A stretch of 8,452 bases of DNA, taken from positions 1-8,452 of the forward strand of contig CALAQT010000106.1 of assembly GCA_937888775.1 (NCBI GenBank), given 5' to 3'. The translations under genes and the position numbers were made by a program. Under the pieces are notes generated by a model. That model saw only the letters and a program-made list of their open reading frames with translations. It was not told the origin of the DNA and did not search any database. The stretch comes from an uncultured Actinomycetes bacterium. GTDB taxonomy: Bacteria > Actinomycetota > Thermoleophilia > Solirubrobacterales > Solirubrobacteraceae. Shown here piece after piece: positions 1-6,106 of the stretch; position 1 is the first letter of the stretch; each line of letters starts with the position of its first letter.

Positions 1-483
1 ACTCACGCACCCCCAATCACCACCAGCGTGCGCCGCCGCCTGAAACCACGAAAGTCGAGTTGGATGGGTCGCGCACGAAAAAGATCGGCTGTTGTTGCCG
101 ACCAGGTCGTAGTTGCCCTCCTCCGTATAGAACTTGATCGCGAACCCGCGCGGGTCACGCAGCGTGTCGGCGCTGCCAAGCTCGCCGGCAACCGTCGAGA
201 TGCGGATGAACAGCGGTGTCTTCTTGCCGACCTCGGACAGGAAGTCCGCCTTGCAGTACTGGGTGACATCCTCGGTGACCTCGAAGAAACCGTGCGCGCC
301 ACCGCCCTTGGCGTGAACGACTCGCTCGGGCACACGCTCTCGGTTGAACTGCGCCATCTTCTGGATCAAATAGTGGTCCTGGAGCAGAATCGGGCCGTCG
401 GGTCCGATTGTGAGCGAGTGCTCGTCGCTGGCCGCGGGAATGCCGGCATCGGTCGTGGTCCGGGGTCGCTGCTTATCGCTCAT
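1..483 (-). pseudogene. Haem catalase, N-terminal fragment, frameshifted
   Basis: The minus-strand reading from ATG 483-481 gives a clear small-subunit (monofunctional haem) catalase N-terminus, an enzyme that dismutates hydrogen peroxide in the cytoplasm. Visible landmarks are [14 protein letters not shown] (residues 27-40), [20 protein letters not shown] (46-65) with the expected distal catalytic His57, [20 protein letters not shown] (94-113), and GNYDLVGNN (123-131) with the Asn motif of the active site. After residue 131 the frame is wrong. The family continues TPxFFVRDP, and here PIFFVRDP is present but in another frame, as if one base is missing near 89-90. Below about position 64 no frame continues as catalase. 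The original frame stays open to the window edge as unrelated residues, the PIFFVRDP frame soon stops, and the third frame stops at 3-5. The start is supported by the Shine-Dalgarno at 492-499. A full catalase has about 480-500 residues, so most of it is absent or off-window. It could be a decaying gene or an error near a contig end. Confidence 0.85.
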
Positions 484-491
484 TCGGAGTG

Positions 492-499
492 TTCCTTTC
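492..499 (-). promoter_or_regulatory. Shine-Dalgarno of the catalase gene
   Basis: On the minus strand GAAAGGAA lies 8 bases upstream of ATG 483-481. It is the only well-formed ribosome binding site seen at a gene start in this window. It fixes the catalase start, and the protein alignment from MSDKQRP onward agrees. Confidence 0.7.
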
Positions 500-559
500 G
501 GTGGGTCACGCGTGCGAGGGGTCAGGCCTACCGCGTAACGGCACCCCCTAGCGGGAACC

Positions 560-589
560 ATTCCCTCCCCATTGGGTACCCAATGTCAA
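560..589 (-). promoter_or_regulatory. Putative catalase promoter (TTGACA -35)
   Basis: Reading the minus strand, a perfect TTGACA (584-589) is followed after 18 bases by GGGAAT (560-565), which shares only the last three bases of the TATAAT consensus. Transcription would start near 553 and leave a leader of about 70 bases before the catalase ATG. The -35 match is strong and the -10 weak, as is common where an activator or repressor sets the output. The spacer is filled by the palindrome at 570-585. Confidence 0.45.
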
Positions 590-594
590 TGGGG
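567..594. promoter_or_regulatory. Putative operator: nested inverted repeats
   Basis: CATTGGGTACCCAATG (570-585) is a perfect 16-base palindrome. It lies inside a second inverted repeat, CCCCATTG (567-574) with CAATGGGG (587-594), so the half-site CAATG occurs twice, 6 bases apart. The palindrome fills the spacer of the putative catalase promoter, a classic position for a dimeric repressor. Catalase genes in actinobacteria are often controlled by Fur/PerR-family regulators such as CatR or FurA. I cannot match this sequence to a known box, so the regulator is unknown. Confidence 0.5.
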
Positions 595-605
595 TCGAAT
601 CGACC
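593..605. repeat. Short dyad GGTCGA-A-TCGACC
   Basis: A perfect 6-base inverted repeat with a one-base centre sits directly upstream of the catalase -35 box and overlaps the end of the CAATGGGG arm. It could be an additional regulator half-site pair, or chance in a GC-rich spacer. Confidence 0.3.
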
Positions 606-742
606 GGTGAGCACTGTCTAACTCGGCTTCTAGCGCCCTTGGGCCCGCCGGTCAGCGGGTAAACGCAGGGGATCTGACTCGATCGGGGATGCGCCGGCCT
701 CCGCAGCCGATGCTCAGGATGTTGGGGCTCGCTGTGGGCGGT

Positions 743-748
743 TAAGAT
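743..748 (+). promoter_or_regulatory. -10 box for a leaderless cyclase transcript
   Basis: TAAGAT fits the actinobacterial TAnnnT -10 pattern and ends exactly 7 bases before GTG 756. Transcription would therefore begin at or next to the start codon. No Shine-Dalgarno is present before the GTG, as expected for a leaderless mRNA. No convincing -35 box is seen. The upstream stretch 606-742 holds only a weak 5-base stem (CCCGC 644-648 with GCGGG 655-659). Confidence 0.45.
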
Positions 749-755
749 CTCGCCT

Positions 756-3700
756 GTGACGCCCTGCTTGGCCTGCGGTACGGACAACCGTCCCGGCAGA
801 CGGTTCTGTGCTTATTGCGGGGTGCCGCTGGAGGCCAGGTGTCAGGCTTGTGGGGTCGTCAACGAGCCCGGTGCCCGCTTCTGCGGCCAGTGTGGGTCGG
901 CGCTCGCCGCTGCCGCAGTGGCCGGCTCCGAAGCCAACGCCGGGACGTCATCGCCCCCATCGGTGTCCAAGCGCCGCCTGGTGTCGGTGCTGTTCGCCGA
1001 TCTGGTCGGCTTCACGACATTGTCCGAGCACAGTGACCCAGAGGAGATACGCGACCTGCTGTCGGACTACTTCGATCGCTGCCGCACCTTGATCGAACGC
1101 TACGGCGGCACGGTGGGCAAGTTCATCGGCGACGCGGTGATGGCTGTGTGGGGCACCCCTGTCGCCCGCGAGGACGATCCGGAACGGGCCGTCCGCGCGG
1201 CGCTGGCCCTGACACAAGCCGTCGCCGCACTCGGCGCGGAGGTCGGGGTGCCCGAACTGCGGGTCCGCGCCGGCGTGCTGACGGGTAACGCGGCAGTCGA
1301 GGTCGGCGCTGAAAGCGAGGGAATGGTGCTCGGCGACACCGTCAACACCGCCAGCCGCCTGCAGTCGATCGCGGCACCCGGGACGGTGCTCGTCGACGAC
1401 GTCACCCGCCGCGCCAGCGAAGCGGCGATCGCCTACGAGGACGCCGGCACCCATCAGGTCAAGGGCCGTGAGCAGCCCGTTCACGCCTGGAGCGCGCTGC
1501 GCGTTGTCGCCGGCGTCGGTGGTGCGCGCCGCGGATCGGGTCCCGAACCACCGCTCGTCGGCCGCGACCGCGAGCGCCAGGCGATCATCGGCGCGTTCGA
1601 GGCCACGTTGGCAGGCGACGGCGCCCGACTCGTGTGGGTAATCGGCGAAGCCGGCCTCGGCAAGAGCCGACTGGCCTGGGAGCTCGAGAAGCACGCCGAC
1701 GGCGTCCGGGATAGCGTGCTCTGGCATCGCGGCCGCTCGCTTTCCTACGGCGACGGCGTGGCGTTCTGGGCACTAGCCGAGATGATCCGGGCTCGGGCGG
1801 CGATCGAGGAAGAGGAGGAGCCGGAATCGGCCCGGGCAAAACTCAGCGAGGCGGTGGCGCAGTACGTTCCAGACCCGGAGGAGCAGCTACTGCTGGAGCC
1901 CCGCCTGGCCGCCCTGATCGGGCTGGAGCGCCGCGCAGTCGCAGACCAGGCCGACCTGTTCTCCGGCTGGCGGCTGTTCATCGAGCGGATGTCCGAGTCG
2001 GCACCGGTGGCGCTCGTGTTCGAGGACATGCAGTGGGCCGACGCCGGCCTGCTGGACTTCATCTTCTACCTGGTGGAGTGGTCCGCGTCGCGGCCGATCT
2101 TCATCATCGCCCTCGCTCGCCCAGAGCTGGCTCAGGCGCGTCTCGTGCGGGACGCAGACCTCGACCGGGCCGAAACGGTGCGCTTGGCGCCGCTGGCCGA
2201 CACCGAGATGGATGCGCTGCTCGGCGCCCTGATCCCCGGAGCGCCGGAGGATCTTCGCCGGCGGATCGCGGCCCGCGCCGAGGGCGTGCCCCTGTTCGCG
2301 ACCGAGATCGTGCGGATGCTGGTTGAACGGGGCGTGCTGGCGGCGCGCGCTGACGGCTACGAGCTGGCCGCACCGCTGGTCGACGTCGAGATCCCGGAGA
2401 CCCTGCAGGCGCTGATCGCCGCCCGCCTGGACGGTCTGCCCACCGCGCACCGGCGCCTGCTCCAGGCCGCATCGGTGCTGGGCCTGCGGTTCTCCGAGGC
2501 GGGCCTGATCGACGTCAGCGACCGGTCTGAGAGCGAAGTGCGGGCCGGGCTCGGCGCACTCGCCGAACGCCAGCTCGTGGCCCGAGACACCGATCCCCGC
2601 TCAGCGCAAGGCGGCCAGTACGGCTTCGTTCAGGCGCTAGTCCGGCTCGTTTCCTACCGAAGCCTCGGCCGGCGCGAGCGAAAGCAACTCCATCTCCGCG
2701 CGGCTGAGCACATGCACGCCGCTTGGGGCGGTGATGCCGAAGAGGTCGCCGACGTGCGCGCCGCGCATCTACTCGACGCGGTCAGGGCCGAGCCCGAGGC
2801 GCCCGACGCACCGGCGATCACCGGCGAGGCGCGCCAGACGCTGGTCGCGGCCGCCGAGCGGGCATCCGGGCTGGCGGCCGGGGAGCGGGCGGCGGATCTG
2901 TTCGGCCAGGCGGCCGAGCTGGCCGAGACCGAGCGCGAGCGGGCTACGCTGCTGGATCGGGCGATGCAGGCGGCGATCCAGGCCGGAGACAGCGAACGCA
3001 CCAACGCCTACGGCGAGCAGGCGATCTCGCTCTGGACGCAGGCGGCAGAACCTCGGCGCGCCGCCGTCTGCTCGGCCCGGGTAGGGCGCTTCCTGGCGGA
3101 GTCCTCGGGCCGCTACAGCGACGAGTTAACGCGCATCCAGCGCGCGTACGAGACCCTGCTGGCCTCTGGCGAGCGCGATGCGGATCTGGCGGAGATAACC
3201 GTGATGCTTGCGGCCAACGCCAGCGAGTCAGGTGACTATGACTCGGCCTGGCGATACAACGAGGAGGCCCTGGAGCTGGCCGAGAAGCTGCGGCTGGCGG
3301 AGGTGATCAGCCGCGGGCTGAACCTCAAGAACCTGATGCTGTATGCCCGAGGCCGCGCGGAGGAGGCACGGGGGCTGCTTCTACACTCGCTGCTGCTGGC
3401 CCAGGAACACGACTTGCCCTTTGGGGCGATCCGGGCCCATAACAACCTCGCGGCGCTATTCATCAACCGCTTCGCCAACCGCGAGGCGCTGACCCATCTG
3501 CAGGAGGCACGGGCGCTATCGGTACGGCTGGGCTCGCGGCGGGGCGAATGGCTGGTGGAAGGGATCATGCCCGTGGTCCTGTTCCGCCTCGGCCGCTGGG
3601 ACGAGGCGCTCGCGGTGGCCGAGCGATTGACCGCGGACGACGTCGGAGATCGATTCTCGGCTGTGGAAGCGGCGGTCGGCCGGGCGCTGATCCTCCTGGC

Positions 3701-4286
3701 CCGGGGCGAGATCGACCGAGCCGCCCGTGACCTCGAGCTACTGGAGCGCGAGACGATCGAGCATGAGGAATACGCCGGCATGAAGATCGCCATGCGCGCC
3801 GCGCTGCTGCGACATACGGGCGACAGCCGCGGTGCCCTGCAGCTCGTCACAGAGTGGCTGGCCGGCAACACCCGGATCGCGCTGGATGTGTGGATCCAGG
3901 AGGTTCGCGTCCAGGCCCTGGAAGCGATGCTCGAGCTCGACGAGCTCGCCCTGGCGACGGAGGCAGTTGCCGAGGCGCGCGCGATCGCCGCCCACGGTGA
4001 AGTCCCTTATCTGGCTGCGCAGGCCGACCGTTTTGCGGCCCGGATCGCGGCACGCCGGGAGGGCGCTCTGGCCGCGTCGCCACTATTTCGCCGTGCCGTC
4101 GCCGCGCTGCGCGAGCTCGAAGACCCGTTTTGCCTGGCGGTCGTGCTAGCCGAGCACGCTGAGGCGCTGGCCGGCACCGGCGAGTCACAGGCGCTCCTCG
4201 ACGAGGCGCGGATGACCTTCGAGCGCTTGGAATCCGAGCCGTGGCGCAAGCGGGCCACGGCCGCCGGGCACCGAGCAATCGCCTGA
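756..4286 (+). CDS. Zinc-ribbon class III nucleotide cyclase with AAA/STAND ATPase and TPR tail
   Basis: This is a 1176-residue signalling protein, probably cytosolic because no signal peptide or membrane segment is seen. Two zinc ribbons come first (Cys 4, 7, 18, 21 and 29, 32, 43, 46). A class III cyclase domain follows (about 72-250). Its metal-binding aspartates Asp82 (FADLVGFT) and Asp126 (KFIGD), the purine-contact Lys122, and the transition-state pair Asn197 and Arg201 (TVNTASR) are all present, so it should be catalytically competent as a homodimer. The second adenine-specifying position, Asp in mammalian adenylyl cyclases, is Met190, so cAMP as the product is likely but not certain. 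An ATPase domain of the type seen in STAND/MalT-like regulators begins at LVGRDRER (267-274), with Walker A GEAGLGKS (297-304) and Walker B ending at Asp424 (VFEDMQWAD). From about 570 to the end the protein is Ala/Glu/Leu-rich helical repeat of TPR type, clearest around 770-1000. A Glu run lies at 351-355. GTG 756 is chosen because the first zinc-ribbon Cys follows at once. No adjacent cAMP effector gene is seen. The ligand sensed is unknown. Confidence 0.93.
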   Translation: MTPCLACGTDNRPGRRFCAYCGVPLEARCQACGVVNEPGARFCGQCGSALAAAAVAGSEANAGTSSPPSVSKRRLVSVLFADLVGFTTLSEHSDPEEIRDLLSDYFDRCRTLIERYGGTVGKFIGDAVMAVWGTPVAREDDPERAVRAALALTQAVAALGAEVGVPELRVRAGVLTGNAAVEVGAESEGMVLGDTVNTASRLQSIAAPGTVLVDDVTRRASEAAIAYEDAGTHQVKGREQPVHAWSALRVVAGVGGARRGSGPEPPLVGRDRERQAIIGAFEATLAGDGARLVWVIGEAGLGKSRLAWELEKHADGVRDSVLWHRGRSLSYGDGVAFWALAEMIRARAAIEEEEEPESARAKLSEAVAQYVPDPEEQLLLEPRLAALIGLERRAVADQADLFSGWRLFIERMSESAPVALVFEDMQWADAGLLDFIFYLVEWSASRPIFIIALARPELAQARLVRDADLDRAETVRLAPLADTEMDALLGALIPGAPEDLRRRIAARAEGVPLFATEIVRMLVERGVLAARADGYELAAPLVDVEIPETLQALIAARLDGLPTAHRRLLQAASVLGLRFSEAGLIDVSDRSESEVRAGLGALAERQLVARDTDPRSAQGGQYGFVQALVRLVSYRSLGRRERKQLHLRAAEHMHAAWGGDAEEVADVRAAHLLDAVRAEPEAPDAPAITGEARQTLVAAAERASGLAAGERAADLFGQAAELAETERERATLLDRAMQAAIQAGDSERTNAYGEQAISLWTQAAEPRRAAVCSARVGRFLAESSGRYSDELTRIQRAYETLLASGERDADLAEITVMLAANASESGDYDSAWRYNEEALELAEKLRLAEVISRGLNLKNLMLYARGRAEEARGLLLHSLLLAQEHDLPFGAIRAHNNLAALFINRFANREALTHLQEARALSVRLGSRRGEWLVEGIMPVVLFRLGRWDEALAVAERLTADDVGDRFSAVEAAVGRALILLARGEIDRAARDLELLERETIEHEEYAGMKIAMRAALLRHTGDSRGALQLVTEWLAGNTRIALDVWIQEVRVQALEAMLELDELALATEAVAEARAIAAHGEVPYLAAQADRFAARIAARREGALAASPLFRRAVAALRELEDPFCLAVVLAEHAEALAGTGESQALLDEARMTFERLESEPWRKRATAAGHRAIA

Positions 4287-4339
4287 GCGGAGGCGACGGC
4301 CCGGGCGCGGCATGCGGCGCAGCGGGCCGCGCTCAGGCG
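4280..4339. terminator. Bidirectional hairpin spanning both stop codons
   Basis: CGCCTGAGCG (4280-4289) and CGCTCAGGCG (4330-4339) form a perfect 10-base inverted repeat. Inside it CGGCCCG (4297-4303) pairs with CGGGCCG (4323-4329), and GCGC (4305-4308) can pair with GCGC (4317-4320). The left arm contains the cyclase TGA (4284-4286) and the right arm contains the DUF1152 TGA (4333-4335, minus). The converging genes are separated by only 46 bases, so one structure could end transcription from both sides. There is no T tract, which is common for actinobacterial hairpins but leaves termination unproven. Confidence 0.6.
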
Positions 4340-5289
4340 CCACCGAGGGCTCCGGCAGCATCGAGCTCTGAGTCGAGCTCGGTGGCCAAGCCAAACTCCC
4401 GCAGTACGGCGTTGGCGGCCTGGAGATCGGACGCAGCGGCGACCGCTCGGGCCAGCCGACCGGCGGTCGAAATCGTGGTTTGCACATCGAGGTAGAACGT
4501 CTGGGCGGCCACCGGGCCCAGTTGCAGCGTGCGCGTTGCGTCACGGATCGTTATGGGCCCCGAGACGCCGCGAAAGGCCCGGACGGCCTGGGCGCTGGCT
4601 TCGGTGGGAACCAGATCGATCGCCGACTCAAGCCGCCGGGCCACGGGCTCGGTCAGACCCCGAACCCCGCACAACCCCCCAGCCGCCGCCACGTCGGCGA
4701 TCCTGGCCAGGACCTCGTCGGCGGTCAGCTCAGCATCGCAGCCGATCCCGAAGATCCCCAGCAGGACGGCGTGCCCGGCCTGCCGCAGGCGCTCGGACGC
4801 CGCCAGCATGACCGCATCACACAGAGGGCTGCGCAGCCCCGGCTCGTCGCCCTGGGCAAGTACGTCCCCGCCCACGTCGACGAACACGATCAAGTCGCGT
4901 CGCAAGCCCGCCGCCGCCCGGGCCAGGCCATCGGCGATCGCCCCGGGACCGAGGTTTGCGTCGACCAGCACGGTCGGCGCATTGAGGAACGCAGCCATCC
5001 GTGACTCGGCGAACAGCAGATCGCGCCCGCGCACCCGCGTCCGCGATCCGGCGAGCATCACACCGGTCGCCAGCACCTCGCCACCCTCGATCTCGCCGGC
5101 GCCCCGGGGCCCGGGGACCGGATCGATCGGACGCCGCTCCCAGGTCAGCCCGCCGACGATCGGGTCGGCGCCGTCGTACAGGCGCATCGTCTCGGCGGTC
5201 GCCAGAGCCCCGACGACATCCCCTCCCCCGCCCATACCCAGGACCAGGGGGCGTTTGGCGCGGCGCAGCAGCAGCTCGGCATCGATCAT
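4333..5289 (-). CDS. DUF1152 family protein
   Basis: The 318-residue product resembles the DUF1152 family, proteins of unknown function found in archaea and bacteria. Recognisable family stretches are the Gly-rich loop VLGMGGGGDVVGAL (16-29), GGLTWERRPIDPVPGPR (46-62), LVDANLGPG (108-116) and FVDVGGDVLAQGDEPGLRSP (136-155). The loop after a beta strand suggests a nucleotide- or phosphate-binding alpha/beta fold, but that is inference. No signal peptide or membrane segment is seen. The frame is open further upstream (to 5433). ATG 5289-5287 is chosen because family similarity starts with LLLRRAKRPLVLG, the longer version would run into the divergent HAD gene, and a TAnnnT box sits just before it. 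No Shine-Dalgarno is present. The gene is divergent from the phosphorylase pair and convergent with the cyclase. A shared control region with sugar phosphorolysis genes is the only functional hint. The opposite strand is also open here, but only as a GC-rich shadow. Confidence 0.85.
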   Translation of the reverse strand: MIDAELLLRRAKRPLVLGMGGGGDVVGALATAETMRLYDGADPIVGGLTWERRPIDPVPGPRGAGEIEGGEVLATGVMLAGSRTRVRGRDLLFAESRMAAFLNAPTVLVDANLGPGAIADGLARAAAGLRRDLIVFVDVGGDVLAQGDEPGLRSPLCDAVMLAASERLRQAGHAVLLGIFGIGCDAELTADEVLARIADVAAAGGLCGVRGLTEPVARRLESAIDLVPTEASAQAVRAFRGVSGPITIRDATRTLQLGPVAAQTFYLDVQTTISTAGRLARAVAAASDLQAANAVLREFGLATELDSELDAAGALGGA

Positions 5290-5295
5290 CGCAAT

Positions 5296-5301
5296 AACGT
5301 A
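5296..5301 (-). promoter_or_regulatory. -10 box for a leaderless DUF1152 transcript
   Basis: On the minus strand TACGTT matches TAnnnT and ends 6 bases before ATG 5289-5287. The start codon would be at or near the transcript 5' end. No Shine-Dalgarno or clear -35 box is seen. Confidence 0.35.
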
Positions 5302-5322
5302 CTCGGGCCGGAATAACGCGCC

Positions 5323-5340
5323 GGCGACGCGGGCGACGCG
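5323..5340. repeat. Tandem 9-base direct repeat in the divergent promoter region
   Basis: GGCGACGCG occurs twice with no gap (5323-5331 and 5332-5340), just upstream of the HAD -10 box and between the two divergent starts. It may be a paired activator site, or low-complexity GC-rich sequence. No other copy was noticed next to a gene start in this window. Confidence 0.4.
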
Positions 5341-5349
5341 GAGCCTCGG

Positions 5350-5355
5350 TACGGT
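5350..5355 (+). promoter_or_regulatory. -10 box for a leaderless HAD-GH65 transcript
   Basis: TACGGT matches TAnnnT and ends 7 bases before GTG 5363, the same spacing as at the cyclase start. The GTG has no Shine-Dalgarno at normal distance (the nearest GGAG is 19 bases away). The pair of genes downstream is probably transcribed from here. Confidence 0.4.
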
Positions 5356-5362
5356 CTCATCC

Positions 5363-6106
5363 GTGCTCGGCCTCCCTGATGACGTCAGAGGCTGCCTGTT
5401 TGACCTCGACGGTGTGCTGACCCAGACCGCCAAAGTCCATGCCGCCGCCTGGAAGCAAGCGTTCGACGAGTTCCTGCGCCGGTGGTCAGATGAGCATCAC
5501 GAGCCGTTTGAAGAGTTCGATCCGGTGAGCGACTACGACGAATACGTCGACGGCAAGCCCAGGGACGCGGGCGTTCGCTCGTTCCTGGGCTCACGGGGGA
5601 TCGAGCTGCCCGAAGGACAGGCCGACGACGACTCGGATGCGCGCACCGTGCACGGAGTCGGGAACGCCAAGAACGAGATCCTGCTGAGGCTGATCCACGA
5701 CGAGGGCGTAGAACCCTATGAGGGCTCGGTCCGCTACGTGAAGGCAACCGCGGCGGCGGGATTGAGGCGCGCCGTGGTCTCCTCCAGCACCAACTGCCGT
5801 GACGTGCTGGCCGCGGCCGGGATCGCCGATCTGTTCGAGACGGTGATCGACGGTCAGGTCGCCATCCGAGACCGGCTGGAGGGAAAACCCGCCCCGGACA
5901 CGTTCCTGGCCGGCGCCGAGGCGCTCGGTCTGGCGCCCGGCCAGGCGGCGGTGTTCGAGGACGCGCTGGCCGGAGTTCAGGCCGGACGGGCAGGGAGCTT
6001 CGGCTTCGTCGTCGGCCTGGACCGCGTCGGCCAGGCGCAGGCCCTGCATGATCACGGCGCCGACGTCGTCGTGCGCGATCTCGACGAACTGCTGCCCCCC
6101 CGATGA
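5363..6106 (+). CDS. Beta-phosphoglucomutase-like HAD phosphatase/mutase
   Basis: This 247-residue cytosolic protein is of the HAD superfamily, beta-phosphoglucomutase type. It is expected to convert beta-glucose 1-phosphate to glucose 6-phosphate. All HAD motifs are visible. Motif I is FDLDGVLT with nucleophile Asp14 and acid/base Asp16. Motif II is VVSSST with Ser140-142. Motif III is Lys175 in EGKPAPDTF. Motif IV is Glu199-Asp200 in VFEDALAGVQAG. The helical cap (about 20-115) carries the family loop YVDGKPRDAGVRSFL (61-75). The frame stays open far upstream, but there it only shadows DUF1152 and offers no start codon nearby. GTG 5363 is therefore chosen, just before LGLPDDVRGCLFDLDGV, a stretch that resembles mycobacterial Rv3400 as I remember it. 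The stop overlaps the GH65 start by ATGA, so translation is probably coupled. The partner supports a mutase over a general phosphatase. Confidence 0.9.
   Translation: MLGLPDDVRGCLFDLDGVLTQTAKVHAAAWKQAFDEFLRRWSDEHHEPFEEFDPVSDYDEYVDGKPRDAGVRSFLGSRGIELPEGQADDDSDARTVHGVGNAKNEILLRLIHDEGVEPYEGSVRYVKATAAAGLRRAVVSSSTNCRDVLAAAGIADLFETVIDGQVAIRDRLEGKPAPDTFLAGAEALGLAPGQAAVFEDALAGVQAGRAGSFGFVVGLDRVGQAQALHDHGADVVVRDLDELLPPR
6095..6101 (+). other. C7 homopolymer before the ATGA overlap
   Basis: Seven C residues encode the last two prolines of the HAD protein and the first base of its final Arg codon, immediately before the overlapping stop and start. One extra C, or a -1 ribosomal slip on the CCC codon at 6098-6100, would read straight into the GH65 frame and give one fused protein. 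Without slippage the two proteins are separate. Confidence 0.5.

Noticed and set aside
593..605. The dyad as a mobile-element end or attachment site
   Set aside because: There is no transposase or integrase, no second copy and no target-site duplication in the window.
28..621. 197-codon plus-strand open frame
   Set aside because: It is antisense to the catalase N-terminus, which has clear family motifs and a ribosome binding site. The plus-strand product has no recognisable domain and is a GC-rich shadow.
625..690. Possible tRNA or small structured RNA in the intergenic region
   Set aside because: Only a weak 5-base stem (644-648 with 655-659) is present. There is no cloverleaf, no T-loop GTTCGAATC pattern and no terminator-like T run.
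1106..1111. Isolated short tandem and palindromic GC-rich words inside coding regions (for example around the cyclase and GH65 domains)
   Set aside because: They follow codon bias in Ala/Arg/Gly-rich protein and occur throughout. None shows the spacing or symmetry of the intergenic elements.
4529..5362. Long upstream extension (278 codons) of the HAD reading frame
   Set aside because: It lies antisense to DUF1152, is rich in Arg, Ser and Pro as expected for a shadow frame, and has no domain. HAD similarity starts only after GTG 5363.
5290..5433. Longer DUF1152 start at 5433
   Set aside because: The extra 48 residues show no family similarity and would overlap the HAD gene by 71 bases. ATG 5289 fits both the family start and the upstream TAnnnT box.
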